A stretch of 64,000 nucleotides of DNA from Curtobacterium sp. 'Ferrero' (GCF_002412165.1 NZ_NXIA01000016.1:23827-87826), one strand, 5' to 3'. Positions 17,437 through 28,759 are shown, counted from the first letter of the stretch. Program-made: numbers and translations. Notes: generated from the letters alone by a model not told the origin.

Positions 17437-17601
17437 TCACTCCCCCGGCGTGTCGTCCCCCGTCGGGACGTCGTCGGCGTCGATCTCGAGGGCGGCGTCC
17501 TCGCGCCCCGACTCCTCGAGGTCCTCGCGGTCGGTGTCGGGCTGCTCGGGTGCCTCGGCGGCGGTGGTCTCTTCGGCAGGGTCAGGCTGGCTGTACGTCA
17601 T
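17437..17601 (-). CDS. Small acidic protein of unknown function (54 aa)
   Basis: The frame runs from ATG 17599-17601 to TGA 17437-17439 and encodes 54 residues. Twenty are Asp or Glu and only two are Arg, with no Lys, Cys or hydrophobic segment, so it is probably soluble and largely disordered. A -10-like TAGCGT (complement of 17609-17614) lies 7 nt before the ATG, the same leaderless layout as its neighbours; there is no Shine-Dalgarno. The codons are GC3-rich like real genes in the window. I do not recognise a family. It may be an accessory peptide, or it could be spurious. Confidence 0.55.
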   Translation of the reverse strand: MTYSQPDPAEETTAAEAPEQPDTDREDLEESGREDAALEIDADDVPTGDDTPGE

Positions 17602-17676
17602 GGATCGCACGCTACGCGCGGGTACCTGCGCGTGCCTCAGCGCGCCTGCGCGTGGGGGTGAGTGGTGCCCTCCCGG

Positions 17677-20046
<2,370 letters not shown>

Positions 20047-20090
20047 GTACATCACCGTACCGGTCTGCCCCGACACCGCGGAAGCAGGGT

Positions 20091-20543
20091 CTACGGGGCG
20101 AAGCGGCGCACGAGGTCCGGCAGCTCGGCAGGTTCGAACGGCTCGTCCGTCCGGTCGAGTTCGTCCGCCGTCCACCACCGGGAGTCGAGGATGTCGACGC
20201 GTTCGTCGTCCGTCCACCCGGCGTCCGAGAGCGCGAACCCCGGCGTCCGCACGACGTAGAACTCGGCGTGGCCACGGTCGTGGTCTGCTCGGTCCCACGT
20301 GACCTCGAAGTCCCACGTCCACACACTCGGCCCGGCGTCCTCGACCACGATCCCCGTCTCCTCACGGAGCTCGCGGACGGCCGCGGCGTGGTGGTCCTCC
20401 CCCGGGTCGACGCCGCCGCCGGGCGTGATCCACCGGTGCTCCCCGGTCGATGAGGGGGCCTTCGTGTCCATCAGGAACACCCGGCCCTCCGGGTCGAGCA
20501 GGAGGATGCGGGAGGAACGGCGCAGGCCGGGTCGAGCGGTCAC
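20091..20543 (-). CDS. Nudix hydrolase
   Basis: This gene encodes 150 residues. The Nudix box is intact: GGGVDPGEDHHAAAVRELRE followed by ETGI, which fits Gx5Ex7REuxEExGu and binds the metal that cleaves nucleoside diphosphates linked to another group. The sequence before the box (RILLLDPEGRVFLMD) and after it (WTWDFEVTW) fit the fold. The substrate is unknown. The GTG at 20543 lies 6 nt after TAGCGT (complement of 20550-20555), whose first three bases are also the stop codon of the upstream SDR gene. The gene may therefore have its own leaderless promoter within an apparent operon. Confidence 0.92.
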   Translation of the reverse strand: MTARPGLRRSSRILLLDPEGRVFLMDTKAPSSTGEHRWITPGGGVDPGEDHHAAAVRELREETGIVVEDAGPSVWTWDFEVTWDRADHDRGHAEFYVVRTPGFALSDAGWTDDERVDILDSRWWTADELDRTDEPFEPAELPDLVRRFAP

Positions 20544-20552
20544 GGCCGTACG

Positions 20553-21338
20553 CTACGCGGCCGGCGAGCCGTCGGGCGCGACACCGAAGCCGCTGACATC
20601 GCCCACGAGCTTGGTGTGGTCTGCCGGGATCGGCTCGACCGCGGCGAGGGCGATCTCGGCGGCGAACTCCGACACGCTGTAGAGCTTGCCGACCTCCTGC
20701 CGACGACCCTCGATCGCACCCGGGTTCAGGCGGTTGAGGAGCGTGGCCGTGATCGTGCCCTCGATCATGTCGCCGGAGACGACGACGAACTCGATCCCGG
20801 CGGCGTCCAGCTGCGGCACGAGCTCGCGGAGCGCGAGTTCGCCGGCGCGCTTGCTCTTCGCGACGGGGACGTACTCGTCCATCGTCTCCGCGGTCTCCAC
20901 GAAGTGGGCCTGGTGGCTGGTGACGAAGACCACCCGCGACCCGGACGGCATGTGCGGCACGGCCGTGCGGAGCATGTCGACCTGCGCGTCGCGGTTGAGC
21001 CGGAGCGCGTAGTCCTCGCCGAGCCCGGACTCCATGCCGCCGGAAGCGTTGAGCACGAGCAGGTCGATCCCGCCCCACTCCTCGACGACGCGGTCCACCA
21101 TGGCCTGCACGGAGTCGTGGTCGGTGAGGTCGGCACCGATCGCGAGCGCGGATCCTCCGGCGTCGACGATCTTCTGGGCGATCTGCTCGGCACGCTTGGC
21201 CTTGTTCCGGTAGTTGACGACGACCTTCGCGCCGGCCTCGGCCAGGTACCCGACCGTGTCGGCGCCGATGCCGCGGGACGATCCCGTCACGAGGGCACGC
21301 TTGTCGGCGAGGGTTCCGGGGGCGAGGGGGGTGCTCAC
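20553..21338 (-). CDS. SDR-family oxidoreductase with an atypical active site
   Basis: This gene encodes 261 residues. The Rossmann motif TGSSRGIG is at about 18-25, the NNAG-equivalent is LNASGG, and the catalytic-Ser region is VFVTSHQAHF. The usual YxxxK is not present: the matching segment reads MDEYVPVAKSKRAGE, with the Tyr five residues before the first Lys and seven before the second. A divergent SDR subgroup with this spacing is possible. I chose the GTG at 21338 because AGGAG lies 7 nt upstream; the frame is open to 21377. Nudix follows 9 nt after the stop. The substrate is unknown. Confidence 0.85.
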   Translation of the reverse strand: MSTPLAPGTLADKRALVTGSSRGIGADTVGYLAEAGAKVVVNYRNKAKRAEQIAQKIVDAGGSALAIGADLTDHDSVQAMVDRVVEEWGGIDLLVLNASGGMESGLGEDYALRLNRDAQVDMLRTAVPHMPSGSRVVFVTSHQAHFVETAETMDEYVPVAKSKRAGELALRELVPQLDAAGIEFVVVSGDMIEGTITATLLNRLNPGAIEGRRQEVGKLYSVSEFAAEIALAAVEPIPADHTKLVGDVSGFGVAPDGSPAA

Positions 21339-21490
21339 AGTCGTGCTCCTGGTGGGTCGGATGTCTCGATGCCGCAACGAGCCTACCGTCCACCACCCGT
21401 TCGTCGGTCGTCGTTGATATGTTGAACGGAGTTGGACCGGCCGTCGCGACGCAGCGAGAGAGCCGCGCGCGACCGAGGGAGGGAGATCGC

Positions 21491-21964
21491 GTGAACGGAA
21501 CGGACTGGGTCCAGACCATCGTCTGGATCGGCCTGGTGTTGATCCTGGGCGTGGTCGAGATCTTCACGCTCGACTTCATCTTCATCATGCTCGCCGCGGG
21601 AGCCGCGGGCGGGCTGGTGGCAGCCCTGCTCGGAGCACCGTGGTGGGCATCCGCACTCATCGCGGCGGCCGTGGCCCTCCTGCTGCTCTTCCTGGTCCGG
21701 CCCCGGGTCCTCCACGCCCTGAACCGTGGAGCCGACCCCCACCGCACCGGGGTGGAGGCCCTGGTCGGGTTGACCGGCACCGTCGCGGTGGCGTTCACCT
21801 CCTCCGGCCCCGGTCAGGTGCGGCTCGCCAACGGCGAGACCTGGAGCGCCCGCCTCGCGGGCACGTCCACCGAACGTCTGCCCGCCCTGGGCACCCCCGT
21901 CGTCGTCGAGTCCATCGAGGGTTCGACCGCCGTCGTCCGCATCGACCAGAAAGCCGTCTCATGA
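21491..21964 (+). CDS. NfeD-like membrane protein
   Basis: This gene encodes 157 residues. It has an N-terminal membrane part (helices at about 6-24, 26-42 and 48-66) and a C-terminal OB-fold domain (about 85-155) with LVGLTGTVAVAFTSSGPGQVRLANGE. NfeD proteins pair with SPFH/stomatin-like proteins in membrane microdomain quality control. I chose the GTG at 21491 because GGGAGGGAGA lies just upstream; the frame is open to 21419 but low in homology. The stop overlaps the next ATG by four bases (ATGA), and the partner SPFH gene follows, as expected for the pair. Confidence 0.9.
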   Translation: MNGTDWVQTIVWIGLVLILGVVEIFTLDFIFIMLAAGAAGGLVAALLGAPWWASALIAAAVALLLLFLVRPRVLHALNRGADPHRTGVEALVGLTGTVAVAFTSSGPGQVRLANGETWSARLAGTSTERLPALGTPVVVESIEGSTAVVRIDQKAVS

Positions 21965-23112
21965 CCACCCTCTCAACGGGGACGATCCTGCTCTTCCTGC
22001 TCATCCTCGTCGTCGTCATCTTCGTGATCGTCGTGCTCGCCCGAGCGATCCGGATCGTGCCGCAGGCGACCGCGGGCATCGTGGAACGGCTCGGCAAGTA
22101 CCACAAGACGCTCAGCCCGGGGCTGAACCTGCTGGTCCCCTTCATCGACCGCCTGCGCCCGCTCATCGACATGCGCGAGCAGGTGGTCTCGTTCCCGCCG
22201 CAGCCCGTGATCACCGAGGACAACCTCGTCGTGTCGATCGACACGGTCGTCTACTTCCAGGTGACCGACGCCCGGGCGGCGACGTACGAGATCGCCAACT
22301 ACCTCGGAGCGGTCGAGCAGCTCACCACGACCACCCTCCGCAACGTCGTCGGCGGTCTGAACCTCGAAGAGGCCCTGACCAGCCGCGACAACATCAACGG
22401 TCAGCTCCGCGTCGTCCTCGACGAGGCGACCGGCAAGTGGGGCATCCGCGTCGGCCGCGTCGAGCTGAAGGCGATCGAGCCGCCCGTGTCGATCCAGGAC
22501 GCCATGGAGCAGCAGCTGCGTGCCGAGCGGAACCGACGCGCCGCGATCCTGCAGGCCGAGGGCACGAAGCAGTCGCAGATCCTCGAAGCCGAGGGGCAGC
22601 GGCAGGCAGCGATCCTCCAGGCGGAGGGTGATGCCAAGGCGCAGGTCCTCCGGGCCGAGGGCGAGGCCCAGGCTATCGCCACGGTCTTCGACGCCATCCA
22701 CACCGGCGACCCGGACGAGAAGCTGCTGTCCTACCAGTACCTCCAGACCTTGCCGAAGCTCGCGGAGGGCACGGCCAACAAGCTGTGGATGATCCCGAGC
22801 GAGTTCACGAAGGCGCTGTCCGGCATCGCCGAGGGCTTCACCGCCCCGCGCGGCGGGGGCGCTCCGGCCGCCGGCGGCGACGCGGATGGCGACTTCCTGG
22901 CGCGGATCTCCAAGCTGGCGAACGAGAGCCTGGCGAACACGGCGGCGGCCGACGCAGCCACCGCGGCGGCGGCTCGTCCCGACGCCACGGCAGCGGACAT
23001 CGTGCCGGACTCCGGCCTCGACGAGCGGCTCGCGGAGTCCGACAAGAGCGTCGACGCCCGTCTCGCCGCTGCCGACGAGGAGACGTCGAGCCAGCTCGGC
23101 GACACGAAGTAG
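21961..23112 (+). CDS. SPFH/band-7 domain protein (stomatin/Qmc-like)
   Basis: This gene encodes 383 residues. A single N-terminal helix (7-28) is followed by the SPFH domain (RIVPQATAGIVERLGKYHKT, then TEDNLVVSIDTVVYFQV and LTTTTLRNVVGGLNLEEALT) and a long coiled-coil stretch of AEG repeats (ILQAEGTKQSQILEAEG and so on, about 195-245). The tail is Ala/Asp-rich and probably disordered. The protein likely forms a ring-like scaffold in the membrane with the co-translated NfeD protein. The ATG at 21961 overlaps the NfeD stop. The final codons and stop are tandemly duplicated. Confidence 0.93.
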   Translation: MTTLSTGTILLFLLILVVVIFVIVVLARAIRIVPQATAGIVERLGKYHKTLSPGLNLLVPFIDRLRPLIDMREQVVSFPPQPVITEDNLVVSIDTVVYFQVTDARAATYEIANYLGAVEQLTTTTLRNVVGGLNLEEALTSRDNINGQLRVVLDEATGKWGIRVGRVELKAIEPPVSIQDAMEQQLRAERNRRAAILQAEGTKQSQILEAEGQRQAAILQAEGDAKAQVLRAEGEAQAIATVFDAIHTGDPDEKLLSYQYLQTLPKLAEGTANKLWMIPSEFTKALSGIAEGFTAPRGGGAPAAGGDADGDFLARISKLANESLANTAAADAATAAAARPDATAADIVPDSGLDERLAESDKSVDARLAAADEETSSQLGDTK

Positions 23113-23135
23113 GGGCGACACGAAGTAGGGGCGAC
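23098..23135. repeat. 16-bp tandem duplication spanning the SPFH gene stop codon
   Basis: GGCGACACGAAGTAGG occurs at 23098-23113, containing the TAG stop, and again at 23114-23129, followed by a partial third copy. The second copy repeats the codons for DTK and the stop. This is one of several gene ends in the window with such a structure. Confidence 0.75.
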
Positions 23136-23191
23136 ACCGAGGCGACCGGTTCACGACGAGCTGCCGACACGGACAGACGCCCACACGAACA

Positions 23192-23226
23192 GACGCCCGC
23201 CCCCGATCCGATTGGGGGCGGGCGTC
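23192..23226. terminator. Bidirectional terminator between the SPFH gene and rbpA
   Basis: A perfect 13-bp stem (23192-23204, GACGCCCGCCCCC, with 23214-23226) closes a 9-nt AT-richer loop. It lies between two convergent genes, 18 nt before the rbpA stop on the minus strand and after the SPFH stop on the plus strand. Confidence 0.75.
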
Positions 23227-23244
23227 GTCGTCGTGCGGGCCGGC

Positions 23245-23595
23245 TCAGGCGCCGCGTCGAGCGCGCAGGTACTGCAACCGCTCCTGGAGCAGCTCCTCGA
23301 GTTCCTCACGCGAGCGACGTTCGAGCAGCATGTCCCAGTGGGTCCTGGGCGCCTTCACGTCCTCCTCGGCCACCTCGACGGGCACGCCGTCGTCGCCGAG
23401 CAGACGGCCCTCCCGGCCGGAGCGGGGATCGGACCACGTCGACGGGACCTCGGCATCTGCCGCGAAGATCACGTCGAACGTCTCACCCGAGCCGCTTTGG
23501 TAGACCGCACGCTTGCGGTCCGAGAGCTCGACGCCCTCCTCGCTCTGGAGACTCTGACTCCCGAGCCGCATCCCGCGGAGACTCCGATCAGCCAT
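23245..23595 (-). CDS. rbpA: RNA polymerase-binding protein RbpA
   Basis: This gene encodes 116 residues. RbpA binds sigma factor and the beta subunit and stabilises the open complex; it is specific to actinobacteria. The N-terminal MADRSLRGMRLGSQSLQSEE is the tail that threads into polymerase. The core domain carries FDVIFAADAEVPSTWSDPRSG, and the C-terminal sigma-interaction helix is APRTHWDMLLERRSREELEE. Length is normal. GGAG lies upstream of the ATG at 23595. The gene is followed by a strong hairpin and preceded by a 124-bp gap. Confidence 0.96.
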   Translation of the reverse strand: MADRSLRGMRLGSQSLQSEEGVELSDRKRAVYQSGSGETFDVIFAADAEVPSTWSDPRSGREGRLLGDDGVPVEVAEEDVKAPRTHWDMLLERRSREELEELLQERLQYLRARRGA

Positions 23596-23718
23596 GTCTG
23601 TGCTCCTTCCGCTCGTCCTGCCCTCCCCAACACTGTCCCACCCGCACCCGTTCCCCCACCCGGTGCATTCACAGTGCGTTCCCAGTGGCCGACTGCGTGG
23701 CCCGGTCCGACCGTGCGC

Positions 23719-25380
23719 TCAGGAGCGTCGGCGGCGCCACGGGGCGCAGGCGAGCAGCACGAGCAGGCCGCCCAGGCACAGCACCAGGGAGAGGTCGCCG
23801 GAGAACCGGGTCGCCGGCGTCGTCGACGTGCCGAGCGGGACGTCCGTCACCATCGACGTGGCCGTGTACGCAGGCACCCGATCGATCGTCCGCCCGGACG
23901 GGTCGATCACCTGCGAAGCACCGACCGTCGAGATGTTGACGAGGGACCGACCCGTCTCGATCGCCCGCATCCGGGCGATCTCGAGCTGCTGGAGGTTCTC
24001 GTCGGTGCCGTCGAAGTCGGCGTTGTTCGTCTGCGCGAGGATGACCTGCGCTCCCCCGCGCGCCATGTCGGTCGTCAGCCCGTCGTCGACGATGTCGAAG
24101 CAGATGGCGATGCCGGCCTGGATCCCGCCGACCGGCAGGACGTTCGGCTTGGTGCCCGGGGTGTAGTCCCGCTGCAACAACCCGATCAACGACGGCGCGA
24201 GCTTCGAGAAGAACCACCGGTCGGGGACGTACTCGCCGAACGGCACGGGCCGCTTCTTGTCGTACGACGACTGCCACCCGTCGGTCGTCCACACGAAGGA
24301 CGTGTTGTGCAGCACCCCCGACGACGTCTGCGTGATCGCTCCGGCGACGAGTGGCACGTGCATCGTGTCGACGACCGAGTCGAGGGCCGAGGCCACCACT
24401 GGTTGCTGCCGCGGGTCGTACTCGGCCGACGCCTCGGGCCAGACCACGAAGTCGACGCCCTTCGCGGCGAGGTCGGTCGCGGCCACCTGCGCGGCCAACA
24501 CCTCGCCGGGTGCGGCACCGTCGAAGTACCCGGCCGGGCCGTTGCCCTGCACGGACTCCACGCGGACGGTCCCGCGCACCGCGGTCGGCCACGCCGGGAC
24601 GGCGAGCACCGCGGCCACGAGCAGGCCGGCCGTCGCGACACGGAACGGGGCGCGCACGGACAGCCCGGGACCGGAGGGGACGACCACGACCAACGACACC
24701 ACGACGGCGACGCAGTAGACGACCACGAACGTCAGCCCGAGGACCCCGACGTACGCGGCGAGGTGCGCGAACGGCCCCTGCGACTGCGACAGCCCGATGC
24801 GGCCCCACGCGAAGCCGCCGTACGGCCAGCTGCCGGAGAACCACTCCCGCCCCGTCCAGAGCGCGGCGACGACGGCCGGCAGCCCCCACACCCGCCCGGC
24901 CGTGGACGGGACGGCCCGGGCCACCCACCGGTAGGCGAGCGCGATCGCGACGCTGCCGAGCGCGAGGTAGGCCGCCTCGAAGAGCGCCAGCGCGAACCAC
25001 GGCACCGGGCCGAGGTACCGTCCTGCCCACGAGATCGCCGGTACCCAGAACGCGACGCCGCCGAGGTAGCCGAGCCACGCCGCGCGGCGCGCACGTTGCC
25101 CCATCACCGCGACGAGGAGGCACGCGACCGCCGGGTAGGCGAGGAACCACCAGCCCGGTGACGGGAACGAGAGCGCGAGGAGCAGCCCGCCGATCACCGC
25201 CAGGGGGAACGCGACGCCGACCGGCACCGGCCCGAACGGGCCCGCGGGCAGAGTGGTCCCCGTCCCGGGCGCGCCGGCACCCCGCTGTCCGGCAACACGC
25301 CGTCCTGCACCGCGCCGACCCGCTCCACGCGCGCGGGAGCCGTGGACCTGCGGACGCGCAGCGGACTCGCGGACGGACAC
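23719..25380 (-). CDS. lnt: Apolipoprotein N-acyltransferase
   Basis: This gene encodes 553 residues. Lnt adds the third acyl chain to lipoproteins. The N-terminal half has about seven membrane helices. The C-terminal nitrilase domain has the triad Glu (VVWPEAS), Lys (SYDKKRPVPFGEYVP) and Cys (AICFDIVDD). The first 50 residues are a low-complexity RRGAG-type repeat. The start is a GTG at 25380 with GGGAGG upstream; that ribosome-binding site is itself a copy of the GGGAGGCRCGG motif found across the window. It is 11 nt downstream of helY and probably in the same transcript. Confidence 0.95.
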   Translation of the reverse strand: MSVRESAARPQVHGSRARGAGRRGAGRRVAGQRGAGAPGTGTTLPAGPFGPVPVGVAFPLAVIGGLLLALSFPSPGWWFLAYPAVACLLVAVMGQRARRAAWLGYLGGVAFWVPAISWAGRYLGPVPWFALALFEAAYLALGSVAIALAYRWVARAVPSTAGRVWGLPAVVAALWTGREWFSGSWPYGGFAWGRIGLSQSQGPFAHLAAYVGVLGLTFVVVYCVAVVVSLVVVVPSGPGLSVRAPFRVATAGLLVAAVLAVPAWPTAVRGTVRVESVQGNGPAGYFDGAAPGEVLAAQVAATDLAAKGVDFVVWPEASAEYDPRQQPVVASALDSVVDTMHVPLVAGAITQTSSGVLHNTSFVWTTDGWQSSYDKKRPVPFGEYVPDRWFFSKLAPSLIGLLQRDYTPGTKPNVLPVGGIQAGIAICFDIVDDGLTTDMARGGAQVILAQTNNADFDGTDENLQQLEIARMRAIETGRSLVNISTVGASQVIDPSGRTIDRVPAYTATSMVTDVPLGTSTTPATRFSGDLSLVLCLGGLLVLLACAPWRRRRS

Positions 25381-25391
25381 CGTGCCTCCCG

Positions 25392-27836
25392 TCAGACCGT
25401 CGCGTACGCGACGATGCCGCGCCGCACCGCATCCGTCGCGCGTCGCGCGGTCTGGGCGAGATCGTCGTCAGCGGCGTTCCGGATCTGGTCGAGGAGGTCG
25501 ATGACCTGCTTCGACCAGCGGACGAAGTCGCCGGCGGGCATGTCGAGCGTCCGGAGGACGTCGTCGAGCGCGGAGCCGGAGGCCCAGCGGAACATGCCGA
25601 CGGCCATCGCGGGCGTCGGCGGCTGCGACCCCGCGAGCCGGGCGTCCCGCTCGATGTCGTCCAGCCGCGACCAGATGGTGAGGGTCTCATCGAGCGCGGG
25701 GCGGAAGGCGCCGCGCGGGAGCGCGTGCTCCGTGCCGGGCGCGTCCTCGCGGCGGGGTTGGTAGACGATCGTGGCCGCCATCGCGGCGAGCTGCGCCGGG
25801 GTGAGTTCCGTCCAGACATCGGCCTCGAGACACTCGGCGACCAGCAGGTCCCGGTCGCCGTAGATGCGCTGCAGGCGACGCCCACCGGCGGCGACCGTGG
25901 CCTCGCCGTCGCCGGTCGCGACGAGGTAGCCGAGCTGGAGCAGCACGTCGGTGACCCGGTCGAAGGTCGTCGCCACCGCGCCGGTCCGGGACCGGATCTG
26001 GTGCACGAGCTTGTCGTTGGCGCGCTTGAGCTTGTACCAGCGCTCCGCCCAGCGGGCATGGGCCTCGCGGTCCGGGCAGGCGTGGCAGGGGTGGCGCTGG
26101 AGGCGGCGCCGGACGTCGGTGATCGCCGCCTGCCGTTCCGCACGGGCACCGTGGGAGGCCTCGCGTCCGCCGGGGACGTTCGTGCGCTCGAGGTCGGAGA
26201 GCTCGCGTCGGAGTGCCGCGTACTCGGTGAAGTCGCCGAGGTGACAGGTCATCGCCTGCTGGTAGCCCTCGAGCGACTCCTGCTGCGACCGCACCTTGCG
26301 GGCGAGGTCGACCACGGACCGGTCCGCCTGGAACTGCGCGAACGAGGTCTCGAGGACCTCACGTGTCCGGGCGCGGCCGAACTGGTCGATCAGGTTGACG
26401 GCCATGTTGTAGGTCGGCTTGAACGACGAGTTGAGCGGGTAGGTCCGCCGACTCGCGAGCGACGCGACCGCCTGCGGGTCGAGCCCGTCGCTCCACTGGA
26501 TGACCGAGTGGCCCTCGACGTCGATCCCGCGGCGCCCGGCACGGCCGGTCAGCTGGGTGTACTCCCCCGGCGTGATCGGGACGCGGGCCTCGCCGTTGAA
26601 CTTCTCGAGCTTCTCCAACACCACCGTGCGTGCCGGCATGTTGACCCCGAGGGCCAGGGTCTCGGTGGCGAAGACCACCTTGAGCAGCTTGCGCTGGAAG
26701 AGGTCCTCGACCACCTCCTTGAACGCCGGCAGCAGTCCGGCGTGATGTGCCGCCACCCCGCGCTCGAGTCCTTCCAGCCATTCCCAGTAGCCGAGCACGG
26801 CGAGGTCCTCGTCGAGGAGGGTGCGGCAGTGGTACTCCGCCGTCTCGCGGATCTCCCGCCGCTCCTGCGAGGTCGTCAGCGACAGCCCCGAGCGCAGCAC
26901 GTTCCGGACACCCTGGTCGCACCCGGCTCGGCTGAACACGAAGAAGATCGCCGGCAGCAGCATCCGGTCGTCCAGCATGTGGGCGATCTGTTCGCGGTAC
27001 AGCTTCTCGGTGCGCGGACCGCGGCGGTCGTGGTACCCGCCGCGACCCCGGCCACCACGGTGTCCGCCCCCGTGCCGTTCGCTGCGGGATGCGCCACCGA
27101 CGAGCCGCAGGAGCTCCGGGTTGACCCGGTTCGTCGCGGCTGCGCCGCTCGAGTCGAACAGGTCGACCATCTTCGAGCCGACGAGGACGTGCTGCTCCAG
27201 CGGGACCGGGCGGTCCTCGGACACGATGACGTCGGTGTCGCCCCGGACGGTCTGCAGCCAGTCGCCGAACTCCTCCGCGTTGCTCACCGTCGCGCTCAAC
27301 GAGACGAGCCGGACCTCGGTCGGCAGGTGGAGGATGACCTCCTCCCACACCGCGCCGCGGAACCGGTCGGCGAGGTAGTGCACCTCGTCGAGCACCACCC
27401 AGGCGAGGTCGTCGAGCAGGTCCGAGTCGGCGTAGATCATGTTGCGGAGGACCTCGGTCGTCATCACGACGACGCGGGCGCGCGGGTTGGCGTTCGTGTC
27501 ACCCGTGAGCAGCCCGACCTCGGTCTCCCCGTACACCTGGACGAGCTCGGCGTACTTCTGGTTGCTCAACGCCTTCATCGGCGTCGTGTAGAACACCTTG
27601 GCCGTGGGCTGCCGCATCGCGAGCCAGATGGCGAACTCGGCGACGATCGTCTTGCCGGCACCCGTGGGCGCCGCGACGAGCACGCTGCGTCCCTGGTCGA
27701 TGGCACCGCACGCAGCGAGCTGGAACGGGTCGAGGTCGAAGCGCAGGTCGGACCGGAACAGCTCCAGGTTGCGGGAGCGGCTCCGGACCCTGGCCGCCGC
27801 GTAGCGCTCGGCGGGGCTGAGGTCCGAGTTCGTCAC
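25392..27836 (-). CDS. helY: Ski2/Mtr4-type DEVH-box RNA helicase (HelY-like)
   Basis: This gene encodes 814 residues. Walker A APTGAGKT is at 56-63, the DEVH box is in VVLDEVHYLAD, and SATVSN is motif III. Motif VI lies in QLTGRAGRRGIDVEGHSV. A C-terminal extension of about 350 residues includes CHLGD and CHACPD cysteine pairs and a Ski2-like helical domain. HelY homologues in actinobacteria are thought to unwind RNA. The GTG at 27836 overlaps the tatC TGA (GTGA), so expression is coupled to tatC. A Gly/Arg/His-rich insert at about residues 255-275 is probably a flexible loop. Confidence 0.93.
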   Translation of the reverse strand: MTNSDLSPAERYAAARVRSRSRNLELFRSDLRFDLDPFQLAACGAIDQGRSVLVAAPTGAGKTIVAEFAIWLAMRQPTAKVFYTTPMKALSNQKYAELVQVYGETEVGLLTGDTNANPRARVVVMTTEVLRNMIYADSDLLDDLAWVVLDEVHYLADRFRGAVWEEVILHLPTEVRLVSLSATVSNAEEFGDWLQTVRGDTDVIVSEDRPVPLEQHVLVGSKMVDLFDSSGAAATNRVNPELLRLVGGASRSERHGGGHRGGRGRGGYHDRRGPRTEKLYREQIAHMLDDRMLLPAIFFVFSRAGCDQGVRNVLRSGLSLTTSQERREIRETAEYHCRTLLDEDLAVLGYWEWLEGLERGVAAHHAGLLPAFKEVVEDLFQRKLLKVVFATETLALGVNMPARTVVLEKLEKFNGEARVPITPGEYTQLTGRAGRRGIDVEGHSVIQWSDGLDPQAVASLASRRTYPLNSSFKPTYNMAVNLIDQFGRARTREVLETSFAQFQADRSVVDLARKVRSQQESLEGYQQAMTCHLGDFTEYAALRRELSDLERTNVPGGREASHGARAERQAAITDVRRRLQRHPCHACPDREAHARWAERWYKLKRANDKLVHQIRSRTGAVATTFDRVTDVLLQLGYLVATGDGEATVAAGGRRLQRIYGDRDLLVAECLEADVWTELTPAQLAAMAATIVYQPRREDAPGTEHALPRGAFRPALDETLTIWSRLDDIERDARLAGSQPPTPAMAVGMFRWASGSALDDVLRTLDMPAGDFVRWSKQVIDLLDQIRNAADDDLAQTARRATDAVRRGIVAYATV

Positions 27837-28654
27837 AGTCCGTACTCTTCGTCCAGCTTCGCCTGCCGCTTCGCCATGCGTCGATCATGCACCCACGCGA
27901 CTGCGCACGCGGCGATGTACAGCACCACCATCGGCACCGCGAGCAGGAACATCGAGATGACGTCGGCCGACGGGGTCACCATCGCGCAGAACACGAGGAT
28001 GCAGAGGATCGCGACCCGCCACGACTTGATGATCGCCGATGCCGACAGCACCCCGACGAAGTTGAGCAGCACCAGGAACACCGGCAGCACGAACGCGATG
28101 CCGACCGCCACGATGAGCTTGATGACGAAGTTGTAGTAGGCCTTCGCGTCGACGATCGAGGTGTCCTGGCTCGACACGAAGCTGCCGAGGATCTGCACGA
28201 CGTGCGGGAGGATGTACCACCCGAACCAGCACCCGGCGAAGAACAGCGGGATCGCGGTGCCGAGGAAGCCGAACACGTACTGCTTCTCGCGCCGCACGAG
28301 CGCCGGCACGATGAACGCCCAGATCTGGTACAGCCACACCGGGCTCGAGATGACGATGCCGATCGTGATCGCGATCTGCAGCCGGAGGTCGAAGGCCCCG
28401 GTGATCATCGGGAAGTTCAGTTCCGCCGTGTGCCCGCCGACCTCGGCCAACTGCTGGACGGGCTGACGGAGGGCGTCGAGGACGAACGGGGTCAGGAACC
28501 ACCCGCCGACCGCGCAGACGACGACTGCGATCACCGCGCGGAACAGGCGGTTGCGCAGCTCGATCAGGTGCTGCCCGAGCGACATGCGGCCTTCGGCGTC
28601 CTTCTTCGGTCGCCCGGGCCGCTTCGCTCGCCCGCTTGCGGTCGTCGAAGCCAT
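27833..28654 (-). CDS. tatC: Twin-arginine translocase subunit TatC
   Basis: This gene encodes 273 residues with six membrane helices. The N-terminal MSLGQHLIELRNRLFRAV carries the conserved Glu and Arg that contact the twin-arginine signal. Later signatures include FVLPVFLVLLNFVGVLSA and MVTPSADVISMFLLAVPM. A Lys/Arg-rich lead of 23 residues precedes the first helix. The ATG at 28654 lies 6 nt after TAAGAT (complement of 28661-28666), a leaderless layout. The stop overlaps the helY start. No tatA is adjacent in the window. Confidence 0.96.
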   Translation of the reverse strand: MASTTASGRAKRPGRPKKDAEGRMSLGQHLIELRNRLFRAVIAVVVCAVGGWFLTPFVLDALRQPVQQLAEVGGHTAELNFPMITGAFDLRLQIAITIGIVISSPVWLYQIWAFIVPALVRREKQYVFGFLGTAIPLFFAGCWFGWYILPHVVQILGSFVSSQDTSIVDAKAYYNFVIKLIVAVGIAFVLPVFLVLLNFVGVLSASAIIKSWRVAILCILVFCAMVTPSADVISMFLLAVPMVVLYIAACAVAWVHDRRMAKRQAKLDEEYGL

Positions 28655-28715
28655 GCGCCGATCTTACGGGACGGGTCCGACAGCCAGGTGCGTCCGGTGG
28701 GGTCGGTGGAGCGGA

Positions 28716-28759
28716 CGGACGGGAGGCGCGGTGCGGATCCGTCACGTGCCTCCCGTCCG
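28716..28759. terminator. GGGAGGC-family hairpin
   Basis: A 12-bp stem (28716-28727, CGGACGGGAGGC, with 28748-28759) has a 20-nt loop that includes GTCACGTG, also found next to family members at 9158-9166 and 39541-39548. It lies upstream of tatC, about 270 nt after pafC on the same strand, and may end the pafBC message. Confidence 0.5.

Noticed and set aside
24351..28136. A 1261-residue plus-strand frame, and similar long Arg/Ala-rich frames such as 28551-31556, 17662-20259 and 56935-59553
   Set aside because: They are antisense to clearly recognisable genes (lnt, helY, tatC, pafB-pafC, uvrA-like, treS), have biased low-complexity composition and no domains. High GC content leaves such frames open by chance.
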